Below, piece by piece: positions 22,209 to 33,523 of a DNA stretch of 64,000 nt. Each line of letters starts with the position of its first letter. The stretch's first letter is position 1. The DNA is from Dioscorea cayenensis subsp. rotundata (taxonomy: Eukaryota; Streptophyta; Magnoliopsida; Dioscoreales; Dioscoreaceae), in the NCBI RefSeq assembly GCF_009730915.1, contig NC_052481.1:19402386-19466385 (forward strand), read 5' to 3'. The translations under genes were made by a program, and so were the position numbers. The notes below the pieces were generated by a model, which was not told where the DNA came from, made no database searches, and saw only the letters and a list, made by a program, of their open reading frames with translations.

Positions 22209-24531
22209 ATGGCGGCGGAGGAGGAGGGTTCAATTGGGCAAGCTAGCAATTCACGGCGGGAGCGGTTGAAAGCTCTTCGAGCTGCCCAGGATCTCCTCAA
22301 CACTCCCGACGAAGACGGCACCAAGCCACAAGACCCTTCCGAAGATCAACAACAAGAGTGAGTCTTTCCTCTTTCCTCAATCTCTCTATCTTTGTTGAGT
22401 TGTCAATTCTTCAATGGATGTCATCGTCTTCTTGCTATCATCTCTTGTTGGTTCATTCTAGGGTTGCAGTATCACGTATCCTGTTTTATTCATCCGGAAT
22501 AGCAAATTTCTATGATATGTTGTTTGATTCAAAGGATTTGAAGCTTTGTGTGTATAAATTTAACAGGGATGAAGCCGCTGGTGGAGAGGACGAGGTGGGC
22601 CAAGCTGCAGCTGCGCGTCGGTTGAGGCTGCAGGCTCTTAAAGAAGCAAATGAGCTTCTAAGCACTCCCGATGAGGGTTCTAGACAGGATGAAACTGAAG
22701 AGACTGAGGACGCTGAAGAGGAGATGTGAGTGCATTGATCTTCCTATTTCGTTTGTGGCATTATACTGTTCTTGTTGGGCATGAATTTTCATTAACGTCT
22801 TCTTATGATTTTTTCATATAATTTTTTCATATAAAGGATGAACCTGTCTCCATGAACTTACAAATCATCTGTAATTTTATGATGATAATTTTGGTACTCA
22901 TGCAATGAGAATTTTAGCATTGATAGTGTAGATTGGACTATTGAATTCATGGAAGTTCGTTTGGCAGCAGGTATTGATAACAAATTAGAGCTGCACTGTC
23001 TGTAAATATTGTAGCTTTAAGAACATAAATTTGCTGATTTTATATAGTAACCTTTCTTTCTTAATGTTTCTTCACATAAAGGATGAGCTTATTGTCATGA
23101 CTTTTCATATCTGAATTACCTGTAATTGTCTGATGATAATTTTGATATGTGAGGCAGCATGGGGCTAGAATTTTTCACATGACTAGTTCAGAATGTACAA
23201 TTTAAAGCATGGAAGTTTATTAGGTAGCATGCATTCATAGAACATAGAACCACATCATCTGTAAAGCATGGTTTTAAGACCATAGATTTGCTGAATGCTA
23301 TTCAGTTGAGCCTTCACAGGCAAGGTGTTTAGCCTCCTCTGTTCGAATCAGTGGGTGCTTAGTTATGCATGATTAATGTATTGCTTTGTGCAGACATTTC
23401 ACTTGTTGAACTGCTGATATAAGATGATACTACTTTTCTTTAAATTGCCATATTTTTCCAGTGTTGGGAAGTATTATTACATGGTTCAAAGCCAAGTTAT
23501 TGAACTACTGATATAAGATGATACTATATTTCTTTAAATCACCATAGTTTTCCAGTGATAGGAAACATTATTACATGGTGCAAAGCCAAGTTCTAAGACT
23601 CTTTAAGAATCAGACATGATGTGTCAGTGCGGGTGATTATTTCCTTTGCAGCCTAATTTGTAACTCTAGGGGTTTTGTGTTTAGAACATGTTTATAAAAG
23701 GGCTTATAGAAATCTACTCACTGCAGCACTTGGAAACTCTTCACTTTGAATAACAGTCCACCATGAATTTGCATGAAAGGCACCATAACACCACATCCTA
23801 TTCTATTCTTCCTAATACACTTGTATGGGTAGGGACACTCCCTCATCTGTATGATTTTCACATAAAGAAAACCCTGTATTTGTGAAGGTTTTTCATCTGT
23901 ACTGGGTGCAAACTACTATTTGTAATTTCCCCATAAGACCTTCCTTTATGCAGCATGTGTAATGATTCTAATGAAAGCAACTTATTAATTGTGGTCTATG
24001 ATCTGCATCCTTAAAGCTTGTGGTTGGCTTCTCTTCACAGGAAATTCAACTTGAAGTTCAGAAATTACCTTCCGCATGATGAGCAACTTCAGAGAGGTAA
24101 GTTGCCACCAGCTGTCTTACCAAAGTTTGAAGATCCTGTTGCCCCTGTAGCACCACCGCCTGAGAAGATAGAGGTGATTGACCATGTCACATTTACCTCT
24201 AATTTTGTATCCAGCTTCAATCAATAGGTTAATTGAATTTAGGTTGCCATGCAGGATCCCCTTTGTGAATATTGCACCGAAGAAGCCAAATTGGGACCTG
24301 CGTAGGGATGTGCAAAAGAGGCTCGAGAAGCTTGAAAAGCGCACGCAGATAGCACTACGGCAGCTCATGCGTAAGTTTTTCATTTATTCATTTGTGATTT
24401 GTGAAAGTAACTCTGCAAGATAAGTCTCATTGAATTTCTTCAAGCCTTGAAATTCGATCATTGTTTCTGCAGTAGAACAAGAGAAGGAGAGGGAGGCCTC
24501 GGAGGCAGGCTCAGGTGTGACCGAAGACTGA
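22209..24531 (+). CDS. CCDC12/Cwf18-like spliceosome protein, with exon duplication and a 1 bp shift
   Basis: Small coiled-coil protein of the activated spliceosome (human CCDC12, fission yeast Cwf18), nuclear. Exons: 22209-22357, 22567-22725, 24041-24173, 24255-24370, 24473-24531. The conserved core is NLKFRNYLPHDEQL (exon 3), PPAVLPKFEDPV, then PFVNIAPKKPNWDLRRDVQ and KRLEKLEKRTQIALRQLM (exon 4). Exons 1 and 2 both encode an RRxRLxALxxAxxLLxTPDE segment (RRERLKALRAAQDLLNTPDE and RRLRLQALKEANELLSTPDE), whereas the usual protein has one copy. Exon 3 ends in phase 0, but exon 4 reads correctly only if one of the four C's at 24258-24261 is removed; no alternative GT or AG rescues the frame. This is either a sequence error or a true mutation. 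Without the extra base the product would be about 205 residues, against roughly 145 in Arabidopsis. Confidence 0.85.
22833..23300. repeat. Diverged tandem duplication in CCDC12 intron 2
   Basis: 22833-23045 and 23078-23300 share ordered blocks: TTCA(T/C)ATAAAGGATGA, CTGTAATT, TGATGATAATTTTG, CATGGAAGTT and ATAGATTTGCTGA-like ends. Roughly 230 bp units with many changes. Confidence 0.6.
23403..23595. repeat. Tandem repeat, about 93 bp unit, CCDC12 intron 2
   Basis: Two adjacent copies sharing CTGATATAAGATGATACTA, TTTCTTTAAAT, TTTTCCAGTG, TATTACATGGT and CAAAGCCAAGTT, with the second offset by about 93 bases. Confidence 0.75.
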
Positions 24532-25143
24532 TCCACCGAACTTTTGTAGCGCACTAGTATCTCAAGCAATTTCATATGCTTTAAAAATGAGAAATCTTGA
24601 CTTGACGATGTACTGAAATTTATTTTGTAAGATATATTATTAGATTGTTGCATGCAAGCAGGGCTTGTGCCAGAATGCCTTAACAATTTTACTTTGAGTT
24701 TGCAAATGCATTTATAAGAGCAGTTTGAATGCAGCGTGCCTATTAATATTATGGGGCAATGGTTGATGAGTTCTAGAACTATAATAAATAGTTACTGAAA
24801 AATCAAGCACTGTTGACATAAATTTATAAATAAATTATAAACAGCACGCCAAAATACTCAGATGAATGGTTCAGATCAATTCTCTTATTCTCCCAACAAA
24901 ACTAACCTCCAAAAACGAATCCTGTCCATTCATTCGAGTATCAACGTTCAGGATAGAAAACAGAAAACCCCGCGCGGATCCAAAGCACCGGCCCAAAATT
25001 TGAATCTTTATGAATCTTTGAAAAAAGCGCGCGCAATAAATGGCGGGTAAGTTTTCCCCCAAATTCGATTCCTCTTCTCCTTTTAAAACCTCTCTTTCGC
25101 TTCCCCTCCAAACCCATCTAACCCTAGATCTCAATCTTCAGCA
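24532..25143. other. Spacer between CCDC12-like and HMGB6-like genes
   Basis: 3' flank of the first gene and the promoter and 5' leader of the second. The last 100 bases are pyrimidine rich (CTCTTTCGCTTCCCCTCC). No additional gene or repeat recognised. Confidence 0.6.
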
Positions 25144-26239
25144 ATGGCTGGTGCTTCCTCGCGGTCGTCGAATCCCCCGAGACAGAGGAAGAGGGTTGAA
25201 GCCGAGACGACGAGCTCCCTCAAGCGAGCCAAGGATGGCAGCGCCTTCACTCGATGGTACTCTTTTCTCTCCTTCTCCAAATATTCCTTTGTTCTTCTTG
25301 GTTTTCTACTGATCTCTGGTGATTTGGGTTTTGATTTCAGTGAGGGATGCAACAAAGATGTCCCTGTGGTGTTGATTGACATGCATAGCTGCAGTCTTGA
25401 TTCCAAAATCAGGATGAATCTTGGTATCAATCCTTTCCCCTGCCTTTGATTTTGCTTGAACTCTTTGATAACTCCCTTGTTTTTGATTCTATGTCTTTGA
25501 TTAGAGGCGCAAGTTGTGGAGAAGGCCACTGAGGTCGTGAAGAAGCCCGCAGAGAAGAAGAGAGCTGCTTCATCTGAGATCAAAGAGAGGAAGACCAAGA
25601 AGGAAAAGAAATCTAAGAACCCTAACTTGCCCAAACGCCCACCTACAGCCTTCTTTCTCTTCATGTGATCATCTATGGCCCTTGTTATGCCTCTCATAAT
25701 TAGTATACCTTATCTTGGATTTATCCTCCATGACTTCATTGTGGTTTTGTTTTGATCATAGGGATGACTTCAGAAAGGAATATAAAGCTGCAAATCCAGA
25801 TTCCAAGAGTGTTGCTGTGGTATGTACTTGTTGTGGTTCATCTTAAATTTGGAAGTTTGGTTTGATTTAATCTTTCCTTTTATTCTTTCTGTTGGGATGT
25901 TATTGGGTGGTTAGGTGGCCAAGGAGGGTGGTGAGAGATGGAAGTCCATGACTGATGAGGTGATTTTCATATTAGTTTCTTTATGGTGGTTGTGTTCTTG
26001 TTTGTTAACAAGTTCAAGTTGATCTTTTGATTGCAGGAGAAGAAGGTTTATGTGGATAAAGCAGCAGAACTCAAGGCAGAATATGGGAAAGCTCTGGAAG
26101 AGGCAAATGCTGAAGCTAATGAACATGTAAATACTATTTACTTTAATTGGCCTCTTGTTCTAATGTTTGTTGATAGTGGTTTGCTGATATTCTAATATTG
26201 TTGCAGGAGAAGGATGCATCTGAAAAGGAGGAAGAGTGA
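25144..26239 (+). CDS. HMGB6-like HMG-box chromatin protein
   Basis: Nuclear DNA-bending architectural protein. Seven exons: 25144-25256, 25341-25423, 25505-25664, 25762-25819, 25915-25959, 26037-26126, 26207-26239, giving 193 residues. The N-terminus (QRKRVEAET, then LKRAKDGSAF, then CEGCNKDVPVVLIDMHSCSL with Cys38, Cys41, His53, Cys55 as a possible zinc-type cluster) is the part that distinguishes Arabidopsis HMGB6 from the other plant HMGB proteins. A Lys-rich linker follows (residues 67-107), then one HMG box (about 108-177: LPKRPPTAFFLFMDDFR, EGGERWKSMTDEEK, AAELKAEYGKAL) and a short acidic tail ending EKEEE. The tail is much shorter than in Arabidopsis HMGB6. All junctions are GT-AG and phases agree. 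The second codon pair (FTRC) is made only after splicing, which supports the exon 1 donor. Confidence 0.93.
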
Positions 26240-29188
26240 TAGTCTTGCAATCTGTTCTGCAAATTTACAGGAAATGGTTTGAATGTCTATCTTTTGTATA
26301 AAAATTTTCAATGGATTCTCTATGGGATGATCTTAGATGGCCAAAGTTGAAATCTTTTGCTTAGGTTTATGGTTGATAAATTGAAATTGCATTCATAGAT
26401 GTGGGTGTGCTTTTCCTTCAACTTCTCACTGCTTTTGAACATTTTCTTCAATATTAAATGGAAGATTATTTGCAACGTGTTTACATGTGTATCTAGTGAG
26501 AACCCGGCCAATTGTTTTGATATATCTCATGAATCACTTGATTGAGCTGTGATGAAAGTTATTTATTCATTTCCACAAGTTGATTGGTTGCTGAACCTGA
26601 ACAGGCCATCTTGAGACATGCTGTGGAAGTTCTTTGCATTTATTGATTAGATACTATTTGTTTGATTATTGCACATGCAGTTGCACTAAATCTACAAGTT
26701 CATTTTGTAGTATTCTGTGCTTTTAACTGCTTAATGTTCTTTTCTAAGTTGTTTGATTCACATTCAGGAACTTTTCTACTTCTATGACCTACATTGTTAA
26801 TAGTACCCCTGTGACTTTAGGTCAAATGTATCAGATGTTTTATATGAATAATAGAGGTTTCTGGTGTGGTCACCATTTCCTTTGTGATTCACAATGATTC
26901 TTCAATTAAGAAGGCCTGATCAATATTTCTGATTTTTGAAATATTTAAGGAAACATGGTGTTATTGAAGTTCTTAGCCCTTCTAAGTTTGATGCCTGTGA
27001 ACATTGCTTACTAAAACCTTAAACAGGAGTTTACATTCAGTAACTTTTTTTCTTTTTTTCTTTTTTTCTTTTTATGTCCTACATTGTTCTTTGTTGCAAT
27101 GACTTGAAATCAAAGGAAGATAGCTTATATGAATCATTGAAGCTTCTTCCTCCATTATCACTCTCTTTTTAGATTGAATTAAAGATGAAGCACTTGTTGT
27201 AGTGATCTCATCTAAATTGTTTGCATGAGGAACAGAGAAGAGCACCAGAGATTTTATTTTCCTTACTTTTATGTAAATAATGCCTCAATAATTGAAAACT
27301 CGTGAACTTGTCACCTCCAGTCCAAACTCTTATTTCCATATCTCCTTGGTGACATCTCCACTAACTGCAATTTTATAAATTTCCACTATATTTTGTTTCC
27401 ATTCTCCTTTTAATGACATGGTTTCTATCTGAATTGCTTGAATAATTCTAATAGGATTAAAAATGGACGGCTATTATATATTCATGAATTAAATGTTGTC
27501 TTTTTTTTTCTTTTTTTTTTGGTTTAAGTACTTGTTCAGAGTCCACAGCAAAGCTTGCAACCACCAATGCATGATCTTTTGCCTTTTTCAGCATACTCAA
27601 CCACTCATTAGGCTAAAAGATGGCATTATTAGGAAGCATGGTTCTTTTTGTCCAATAAATAAAAGAAACATGTCTTTCTAACTTCACCCACTAGTAGCCA
27701 TCAACTTGTGCTCTCTTGTTTGGCTCTCAATGTCATGTTTCTATACTGCTTCAATTTGTATACTCTTTAAGCTGTCATTGTTTTGTGATGCTTAAAAGCA
27801 TCTATTTTATTCACACATTTTAATGGTGTATGTACTTTATGTATGGTTTGTTTTTAAATGGTATTATAATACAATGAGTTGAACTAGATTGAGCCAAAAA
27901 CTAGTCTAATCCATAGTTTTGATGTGGAAATTCAGAGGTCTGTTATCCCTTTTGATATTAATGGTCATGAGTGTTCCTACTTAGTGTGAAGAAATATGAT
28001 TTTTGGAGTGTTGGTTGGCTAGTGTAAATAGACATGAATAAATTAAATTAAACTTCAGATGCATGGCATTGTTTCTACTTGCTATTTAGTCATGAATTAG
28101 TGTTGGAGTAGTGTTGGAGGTTGTATGTTTTTATTTATTAAGCATATTAATATTTTTTTATCATTTTCTTGCATATATAATTTCCCTAAATGTTAACACC
28201 CTATTAGGGTTCAGATTAGTATATACTTTAGGAAACTATTTCTCTTTGGTATAACATGATTACAATTTGAATGTTCTGATGTTCAAAATCAAAGCATTTT
28301 GTCAAGCACCTTTTTATGGACAGAATATGAAATCATATCTACATCTAAAAGATGGCATAAGATATTTTTATGTATATATGTATCTTCTAATACTATATTA
28401 TACTCATAAAAACCCCCCATGCTAAAGTGCTTGCCTTTCCAACTCCACCTTCTCCAACTTCTAAATTATTATCAGCCATCCTGTTCTATTGGTGAATAAA
28501 CTAGTGACAAGTATTAATTTTTAGGTGAAGTTCTAGATTTGTAAATATTTTGAGAATTGAGTATGATTTTATCTGAGATGACTGATTCTTTCTGATGTGC
28601 CACATCTTATTTCATTTTAAAATAGTTTTTAAAAAAATTCCAAAAATTATAATTAAGTAAGGTTATTTATTTTTCTGCTATCTCTCCTCCTTTTTCATAT
28701 AAAAATAGATGGATTAGTTATTTTATTGTGACAAATGCTACTTAAGTGCTTGAATTGGTGAAACATCAAATATGGGCCAAATTAATTGGTTTATGCTTAT
28801 CTAATAAAAAAAATGGTTGTGTGGCATGCATGATGCAACAATGGATCAAACTAGTTAAACTTTTTTTAAAAAAATTTATTTTTCATTAGAAGACGAAATA
28901 AATTATCATTCTCTTTTTTTAGGGATTTTTTTTTAATCAATGAACTTGTGTTTTTATTTTTTCAGTGATAAATAAAGGGCAAATATCAAGCTTTTAAATC
29001 CTAATAGTACTCAGTTTTATATTTTATTTTTGAATCTTTGATAATGTTGAGAAGTGCATCAACCTTTTGCAGTCCCATTTATCCAACCCATTTGACCTCT
29101 CCTTGCATTATTATACAAGCAAGGAAATAGCAAGAATAATATGATTAAAATTTAACCTTTAGAAAAATAAAATTGTGGTTTCCAAATA
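26240..29188. other. AT-rich spacer between HMGB6-like and protease genes
   Basis: About 2.9 kb without a recognisable gene, RNA or complete mobile element. Long T-runs (27049-27073, 27500-27522) and TATATA tracts only. Small open frames here lack any family resemblance. Confidence 0.6.
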
Positions 29189-29772
29189 CAGATGAGTATA
29201 CTCATATTATACTGAGCCCAAGCTCATAAGAGATTTTTAAAAAGGCATATAATTTCTCCCTTGATCTATTTTGGCATGAAAATAAGTTTGTAAAAAAAAA
29301 AAAAGAAATAAAAGAAGAAAAAAGTGAGGAGAATATATTCAAGAGCAAAACATTTTTTATTTTTTATTTTCTATATATATGTGTATATTAGTATATACAT
29401 ATGTACATGGCAATGCAACATTAATATAACTCCATAAATTCATAAGAATATACAAATACTTTAATTTCCTAACTCTTTGAGGTACCAGATTTGTCTTCTC
29501 TCTTCATTTTATTTTAACACCCATGGTTTACACAAATATCATTATTTTTTTAAAGTACTCTTTTAACATATTCACATGCAAAGTAAAAAATTAAAAAAAA
29601 AACCAAATAAATAAATAACCCCCAATACCAAACTCCCCACCATCCCCATAACATTCTTCTCCTAAACAAATAAACAAATAAATAAATAATTGCCCACCTT
29701 CATTATACTCCAAAAAACAACCCTAACACTCACACACATGTATATATATATATATATAAACCCCTCTCAAAA
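29189..29772 (+). repeat. Upstream-region duplication, copy A
   Basis: Direct repeat of 29773-30439, the segment immediately before the protease ATG. Shared blocks, in order: CAGATGAGTATACTCA, AAGAGATTTTTAAAAAG, GATCTATTTTGGCATGAAAA, GTGAGGAGAATATATTCAAG, AACATTAATATA, GAGGTACCAGATTTGT, ATTCACATGCAAA, CCAAACTCCCCACCATCCCC and TATAAACCCCTCTCAAAAC. Confidence 0.92.
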
Positions 29773-29968
29773 CAGATGAGTATACTCAAATTAAACATTC
29801 TGTCCTCTCTCTACTGATCCATAGCTCAAGAGATTTTTAAAAAGCTTTAAAAAGAAAAATGGTAGATATTCTCTGCTTTGATCTATTTTGGCATGAAAAT
29901 AATTTTGCAAAAAAATAAAAGAAAAAAAAGTGAGGAGAATATATTCAAGAGCAAAACATTTTTTTTCT

Positions 29969-30006
<38 letters not shown>

Positions 30007-30343
30007 CGCTTATGCCAACATTAATATAGCTCCATGAATTCGTAAGAAAATACACATATTTAACTTCACAACTTTTTGAGGTACCAGATTTGTTTTTTCT
30101 CCATTTTATTTTAAGACCCGTGGTTTACACAAGTATTATTATTATCATTATTATTATTATTTATATTTTTTTCAATTACTTTTGTTAAGATATTCACATG
30201 CAAAATAAAGAAAAAAATAAAAATAAATAAATAAATAACCCCCCATACCAAACTCCCCACCATCCCCATCACATTCCTCTCCCAAACAAACATAAATAAA
30301 TAAATAATTCACCACCATCTTTATACTCCAAAAGACAACCCTA

Positions 30344-30376
<33 letters not shown>

Positions 30377-30377
30377 T

Positions 30378-30432
<55 letters not shown>

Positions 30433-30439
30433 TCAAAAC
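29773..30439 (+). promoter_or_regulatory. Upstream-region duplication, copy B (protease promoter and leader)
   Basis: The gene-proximal copy of the duplicated block; it ends eight bases before the protease ATG. It carries the CA repeat (30343-30369) and long TA repeat (about 30380-30424), next to ACCCCTCTCAAAAC at the 3' edge, which would be in or near the leader. It is longer than copy A mainly because its microsatellites are expanded. Promoter function is inferred from position only. Confidence 0.7.
30343..30424. repeat. Compound (CA)n-(TA)n microsatellite
   Basis: A CA run, a short CGCACACATGTT interruption and about 22 TA units, 22 bases before the protease ATG. Copy A has only a short CACACACATG and about nine TA units at the same place. 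Confidence 0.9.
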
Positions 30440-30446
30440 CCCAAAC

Positions 30447-31898
30447 ATGTTCATCATCCCACACCCATCACCAATGCAACAGAAAACTCTCCATCTCCTT
30501 CTCCATGTCCTCATCCTCATCATCCTCCTCCTCTCCTTCCCCTTCATTTACATGCAAGACATGCAAGACATGCAATTCCATGACGTAACCCTCCATCAAC
30601 TCACCACCCCATCTCCACCTTCTTCTTCTTCACCATCTCCATCTCCATCTCCTCACTCCCTCCCTCTCATTCCTCGCCACCACCTCCATCCCACCACCAC
30701 CACCAACCATTCTCATTCCCAATATTCCCTCAACTCTCTCCTCCTCCGCGACCAACTCCGCGTCTCCTCGCTAACTCATCTCCTCTCCCCCTACTCCTCC
30801 TACCACCTTTCCGACTTCTCCTCCTCCATAACCTCCGGCCTCGACCTCGGCTCCGGCGAATACTTCATCCGCATCGGTGTCGGTTCCCCTCCTCGTCCTC
30901 AATACCTCATCCTTGACTCCGGCAGCGACGTTCTCTGGCTTCAATGTCTTCCATGCTCTCAATGCTACTCCCAATCCGACCCCATTTACAACCCTTCTTT
31001 CTCTTCCTCCTTCTCCTCCATCCCATGCTCTTCCTCTCTTTGCTCTCTCCTCACTCCCAATTCCGGCTGCACCCATTCCGGCCACTGCCTCTACCAACTC
31101 TCCTACTCCGACGGCTCCTTCACCAAAGGCACTCTCGCCTTTGAAACCCTCACCTTCGGATCCACCACCATCACCAACGTTGCCATCGGCTGCGGCCACC
31201 GCAACTCCGGCCTTTTCACTGGTGCTTCCGGCCTTCTCGGACTTGGCTCCGGTCCTATTTCTTTCATCTCCCAACTCGCCGGCCAACTCGGCGGCGCCTT
31301 CAGCTACTGTCTTCTCAGCCGCGGCGCTGACTCCTCCTCCACCGGCTCTCTCATCTTCGGCCGTTCCTCCGCCGTCCCCGTCGGCGCCGTCTGGGTCCCT
31401 CTCCTCCGCAATCCCCGCTTTCCCAGCTTTTACTACATTGCCCTCGCTGGCCTCGCCGTCGGCGGCCAACCTTTGCCTTTGACGGGAGACCTCTTCCGTC
31501 TCACCGAAGACGGTGATAACGGCGTCGTCATCGACACTGGTACCGCCGTCACGCGGTTTCCGGCGCCGGCGTACGGTGTTCTCAGGGACGCGTTCGTGGC
31601 GAGCACTGCGGGGTTGCCACGTGCCGAAGGGGTGTCTATATTTGACACGTGTTATAATTTGTTTGGGTTTGAGAGTGTTAGGGTTCCGACGGTAGCGTTG
31701 TTGTTCGCCGGAGGGACGACGTTGACGCTTCCGGCGAGGAATTTCTTGATTCCGGTGGATGATAGTGGGAGGTTTTGTTTTGCATTTGCTGCGTCATCGA
31801 ATGGGTTGTCGATCATTGGGAATATACAACAAGAAGGGATTCAAATCTCTTTTGATACTTCCAATGGCTTTGTTGGCTTTGGTCCTAATACTTGCTAA
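30447..31898 (+). CDS. ASPG2-like aspartic protease (A1, nepenthesin-type)
   Basis: Secreted or membrane-anchored pepsin-like protease, 483 residues, one exon. A hydrophobic segment at residues 15-35 (LHLLLHVLILIILLLSF) acts as signal peptide or anchor, followed by a Ser/Pro/Thr-rich stretch (52-90). The catalytic domain opens GLDLGSGEYFIRIGVGSPP; first active Asp157 lies in DSGS (Ser in place of the usual Thr, as I recall for ASPG2), second Asp363 in DTGT. The Cys-rich insertion typical of plant nepenthesin-like enzymes (CLPCSQCY, CSSSLCSLL, CTHSGHCLY) spans 167-215. GLFTGASGLLGLGSGPISF and the end IIGNIQQEGIQISFD are close to Arabidopsis ASPG2. M10 is an alternative start. The first two thirds use C-ending codons almost throughout; after about 31560 usage turns to G/T-ending codons. 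A TTA repeat follows the stop. Confidence 0.93.
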   Translation: MFIIPHPSPMQQKTLHLLLHVLILIILLLSFPFIYMQDMQDMQFHDVTLHQLTTPSPPSSSSPSPSPSPHSLPLIPRHHLHPTTTTNHSHSQYSLNSLLLRDQLRVSSLTHLLSPYSSYHLSDFSSSITSGLDLGSGEYFIRIGVGSPPRPQYLILDSGSDVLWLQCLPCSQCYSQSDPIYNPSFSSSFSSIPCSSSLCSLLTPNSGCTHSGHCLYQLSYSDGSFTKGTLAFETLTFGSTTITNVAIGCGHRNSGLFTGASGLLGLGSGPISFISQLAGQLGGAFSYCLLSRGADSSSTGSLIFGRSSAVPVGAVWVPLLRNPRFPSFYYIALAGLAVGGQPLPLTGDLFRLTEDGDNGVVIDTGTAVTRFPAPAYGVLRDAFVASTAGLPRAEGVSIFDTCYNLFGFESVRVPTVALLFAGGTTLTLPARNFLIPVDDSGRFCFAFAASSNGLSIIGNIQQEGIQISFDTSNGFVGFGPNTC

Positions 31899-31907
31899 AC
31901 TCTAAAA

Positions 31908-31908
31908 C

Positions 31909-31949
<41 letters not shown>
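31908..31949. repeat. (TTA)n microsatellite in protease 3' region
   Basis: About 13 TTA/ATT units beginning roughly ten bases after the stop codon, so probably in the 3' untranslated region. A TA run follows at 32003-32026. Confidence 0.9.
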
Positions 31950-31998
31950 TGGTGGGATTGTAGTAGCTGGTTTTGTGTTATTTTATTAGGGAAGAGAG

Positions 31999-32029
<31 letters not shown>

Positions 32030-33514
32030 AATAAGTGTATGTGATTTGTAGTTGAAATTAAATTGTTACTTAGCAATGGGAATGGTCGAAGTTATAAATG
32101 ACTGAATTGTTTGAGCAAGCAATTTGGAGCAAATGTAAAAAAAATATTTGTTAAAAAAAATATCTAGATTTTTACTTGAAAACTATTAGCCACCACCTCA
32201 TGGTATCCGAGACAACAAGAATCCATGATTTGTATATTGCATGGCTCCTAATAAAGTTTATTTCACAGTGATAGAAATTAAGAGGAGTGATTCAAAAGCT
32301 CTAATCCCTTTACTTCATAACTTGGCCCAATTATTTCAACATGAAAATGAAGCTTCAAATATATTGACTAAGATAAAAATTATCTATATTTTTTTTTAAA
32401 AAAAATATAGATATTGATGGTTATTTTTAAAAAATTAGGTATACTGGTTGTTTACCTATATATTGATTTTGAAAAAAAAATCATTTTAATAAAAAAAAAT
32501 TAAAATTATTAAAATTGAATGGAACCCCAAGAAAAAGTTTTTTTATTTTTTTTTAAAAAAAAAACAAAATAGTTTAGGCACTATTTATGATAATGAATAT
32601 GTAGATTTTAATGATTCTAATACTGAAAAGTGTTCTTCCACAGTTCCACCTATTTATTTTTACCTTCACTTTCTCTCATATTATTGTTTATTTTTTTTTC
32701 ATATTAGCTTAAGGTGAGATTGCATTTATATATTCAAATCAAGAAAAAAATATATGAAACTATTATCTTTAGTAGCATGTATGGGAAACCATAAAATGAC
32801 AAAAGGATTAAAAAAGAAATGGCCAACAAAGATAGAAATACAAAGTGAACTGACAAAGTATGAGAGAGACAATGATCTGATACATCACTGGCTCATCCTC
32901 TTTGTTGTTAGAAATGATGAGAAAGATGACCATAATAAGGACATGTCTGTGTGAGTGTGCTGTGGCCTTGGCTTTGATGCCCTTGACCACAAGAGTGTCC
33001 CAATTCAAGCAATGACTTTTGGAAAAGCTTTTCTCTTTTTTGTAAACCCTCCCAAGTCACAATCCTGATAAAACAGGCCTCAAATCTAGTCCTTGATAAA
33101 ACAGGCCTCAAATCTAGTCCTTGAAATGAGACTTTTGGGAGGTGTCTTTGTTGGGGCAGTGCCCCCAGGAGATAGTGGACACTTCTTAGTGTATGTATGC
33201 ATTTATGGATGTCCCACTAGTTAAAAGAGAGAGAGAGAGAAGAGAGTAGAGGAAGAGGAATCCCAAAAAGCAAAGCAAACTAGCAAAGGAAAGAGTAAAA
33301 GAGAGAATTGGGCAGTTGTCTTTGAGTCAGGATCATAATTCACAACTGGGGGACATGGCTGAATAAATGAAAGACAACATCTCAAGGAGGAGTTCTTTTC
33401 TGAAGCACTTTGAGGGGGCATCATGTGGATTAAATTTGAAATTTTAGCACTGATTTCTAACTCATCATGAATAATATTTCCCTTTTTTTTCCCTCCAAGT
33501 TTTCAATAATGCAC
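31950..33514. other. AT-rich spacer downstream of protease gene
   Basis: No gene recognised. It holds A/T homopolymers (32396-32560) and a 29 bp direct repeat (CTTGATAAAACAGGCCTCAA-type units at about 33065-33123). Confidence 0.55.
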
Positions 33515-33523
33515 TTTTAAATA

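Noticed and set aside
30380..30424. AT-rich tract as a replication origin or matrix attachment site
   Set aside because: It is a plain TA microsatellite, like many in the window; nothing else supports a function.
30771..31469. 232-residue open frame antisense to the protease gene
   Set aside because: It is rich in Gly/Ala/Glu, has no family resemblance, and arises because the sense strand is C-rich with few A/T codon ends, which removes stops on the other strand.
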